A DNA stretch of 64,000 nucleotides from Bacteroidota bacterium (GTDB lineage Bacteria; Bacteroidota; Bacteroidia; B-17B0; Aurantibacillaceae). This document shows, piece by piece, positions 62,984-64,000 of this stretch. The stretch spans positions 62,001 through 126,000 of the forward strand of contig JAJNBG010000003.1 in the NCBI GenBank assembly GCA_021155905.1, given 5' to 3'. The notes under the pieces were generated by a model, which saw only the letters and a list, made by a program, of their open reading frames with translations, was not told the DNA's origin and searched no databases. A program made the position numbers and the translations under genes. Within the stretch, counting starts at the first letter, position 1. Each line of letters starts with the position of its first letter.

Positions 62984-64000
62984 ATGACCCTACTCGCCGG
63001 TAATTTACAAGCTTTTCAGGAGTTTTTTCACCATTACCTGCCGGTAAAGAATCCCGTATTGATTCTTGCGCTGACCCTTCTCATTATCTTATTCGCACCC
63101 TTAATTCTGAAGCGTTTTCGTATTCCGGGTATTATCGGTTTAATCATAGCGGGTGTTATCATTGGTCCACATACATTGCACATCATTGAAAAATCTACCA
63201 GTTTTGAGCTTTTCAGTAAAACCGGCTTGTTGTATATTATGTTCCTGGCCGGTTTGGAAATTGACATGCAGGAGTACAAACAAAACCGGAGTAAAAGTTT
63301 AGTATTTGGTGCCTTTACCTTCTTTATTCCCATCACCATTGGTTATATCGTCTGCATTTATATTTTTGGATTTAGCATGTGGCCGGCTCTGTTATTGGCC
63401 AGTATGTTTTCCACACATACCTTATTAAGTTATCCCATTGTGAGCAACATGGGCATTGTGAAAAACCGGGCAGTACAAATTTCTTTTGGTGGTACAATCA
63501 TAACCGATAGTGCTGTTTTAATCTTGTTAGGTGTAATTACCAATGTAGTAGGAGGCGAGATCAATTCCTTATTCTGGATCAGGTTGGTCGTGTCGTTAGG
63601 TTTATTATGTTTTTCCGTATTGTATTTATTGCCGAAGGTGAGTCGCTGGTTTTTCAGGAATATTGAAGGGCAGGGGAGTTCTCAGTACATTTATGTACTG
63701 GCTGTTGTGTTTATTTCCGGATTCTTTTCCGAACTCGCCGGCGTGGAACCGATTATTGGAGCCTTCCTTGCAGGTTTAGCATTGAACCGGGTTATCCCGC
63801 ATAACTCTGTTTTAATGAACCGCGTTATTTTTATTGGTAATACCATCTTTATTCCTTTCTTCCTGATCAGTGCCGGAATGCTGGTTGATTTCGGTGTGTT
63901 TTTAAAAGGAACGGATGCCTTGGTTTTTGCCGGAATTTTAAGTCTCGTGGCTTTAGTCACCAAATGGCTGGCAGCCCAGGTAACCGGTGCCATTTATAAA
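62984..64000 (+). CDS. Cation:proton antiporter, CPA2 family (3' end outside window)
   Basis: The frame is open from the ATG at 62984 to the window end without a stop, giving 339 residues. It shows the Na+/H+ exchanger fold: an extracytoplasmic start, then about ten helices with RIPGIIGLIIAGVIIGPHTL, LLYIMFLAGLEIDM, and FFSELAGVEPIIGAFLAGLAL. This is typical of the KefB/CPA2 family (K+ or Na+ in exchange for H+). The C-terminal part, which may contain regulatory TrkA-N or UspA-like domains, lies outside. It stands alone after the TonB receptor gene. Confidence 0.9.
   Translation, partial: MTLLAGNLQAFQEFFHHYLPVKNPVLILALTLLIILFAPLILKRFRIPGIIGLIIAGVIIGPHTLHIIEKSTSFELFSKTGLLYIMFLAGLEIDMQEYKQNRSKSLVFGAFTFFIPITIGYIVCIYIFGFSMWPALLLASMFSTHTLLSYPIVSNMGIVKNRAVQISFGGTIITDSAVLILLGVITNVVGGEINSLFWIRLVVSLGLLCFSVLYLLPKVSRWFFRNIEGQGSSQYIYVLAVVFISGFFSELAGVEPIIGAFLAGLALNRVIPHNSVLMNRVIFIGNTIFIPFFLISAGMLVDFGVFLKGTDALVFAGILSLVALVTKWLAAQVTGAIYK

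Overview
The window is chromosomal DNA from an AT-rich Bacteroidota bacterium, most likely a free-living flavobacterium-, cytophaga- or sphingobacterium-like organism. The evidence is of four kinds: type IX secretion (a PorZ-like protein plus three proteins with C-terminal Por sorting domains), two TonB-dependent receptors with carboxypeptidase-regulatory-like N-terminal domains, repeated promoter-like TAnnTTTG boxes (the Bacteroidota -7 element), and the gene families present (YfiR, DUF4407, HupE/UreJ plus M1 peptidase, PadR plus PspC). I see no prophage, insertion sequence, CRISPR array or rRNA operon. It reads as core genome with small accessory insertions.

Layout. 1-4.8 kb: the 3' end of tex, a small unknown secreted protein, then a minus-strand redox/quercetinase-like group (two pirins, FMN reductase, small membrane protein, Crp/Fnr regulator, DUF1697). 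4.8-10 kb: a signalling block in which YfiR-like, TPR and HAMP-SpoIIE phosphatase genes run left from one promoter, while an ECF sigma factor and a membrane-anchored partner run right. 9.9-18 kb: MFS, miaA and a DUF6702-like gene on minus; HupE/UreJ, two M1 metallopeptidases and a lipoprotein on plus. 17.7-24 kb: ogt and an FtsE-like ATPase on minus, then a 1047-residue TPR protein and an outer-membrane barrel protein on plus. 24-26 kb: porin plus TerC. 26-31.4 kb: a secreted FG-GAP protein, gyrB, mdh and a 44-residue membrane microprotein. 31.5-36.5 kb: an alpha/beta hydrolase, a thioredoxin, a caspase/CHAT-like protein, cysteine desulfurase and glmM. 36.6-41.8 kb: TPR protein, phosphosulfolactate synthase homologue, rhodanese, DedA, a secreted T9SS cargo and a pseudogene remnant of another sorting domain. 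41.9-46.4 kb: a four-gene glycan block (methyltransferase, two glycosyltransferases, flippase). 46.5-53.7 kb: TonB receptor, yidD, tRNA-Arg(CCG), porZ, recO and a second TerC. 53.8-57.7 kb: a PadR-PspC-DUF4407 envelope-stress-like operon with a promoter-overlapping dyad. 57.8-64 kb: serine hydrolase, T9SS cargo, second TonB receptor and a truncated CPA2 antiporter.

Working together. Much of the content serves the envelope: secretion and surface anchoring (PorZ and cargo), outer-membrane uptake (receptors, porin), surface glycan building, and stress sensing (YfiR/phosphatase, ECF sigma, PadR/PspC). Housekeeping genes (gyrB, mdh, glmM, miaA, recO, yidD, cysteine desulfurase) are scattered singly among them, as is usual in this phylum. 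The most interesting leads are the YfiR-TPR-SpoIIE cassette, the caspase/CHAT-like protein, the PadR/PspC locus with its operator candidate, the small membrane ORF missed by length cut-offs, and the stand-alone monooxygenase membrane tail.
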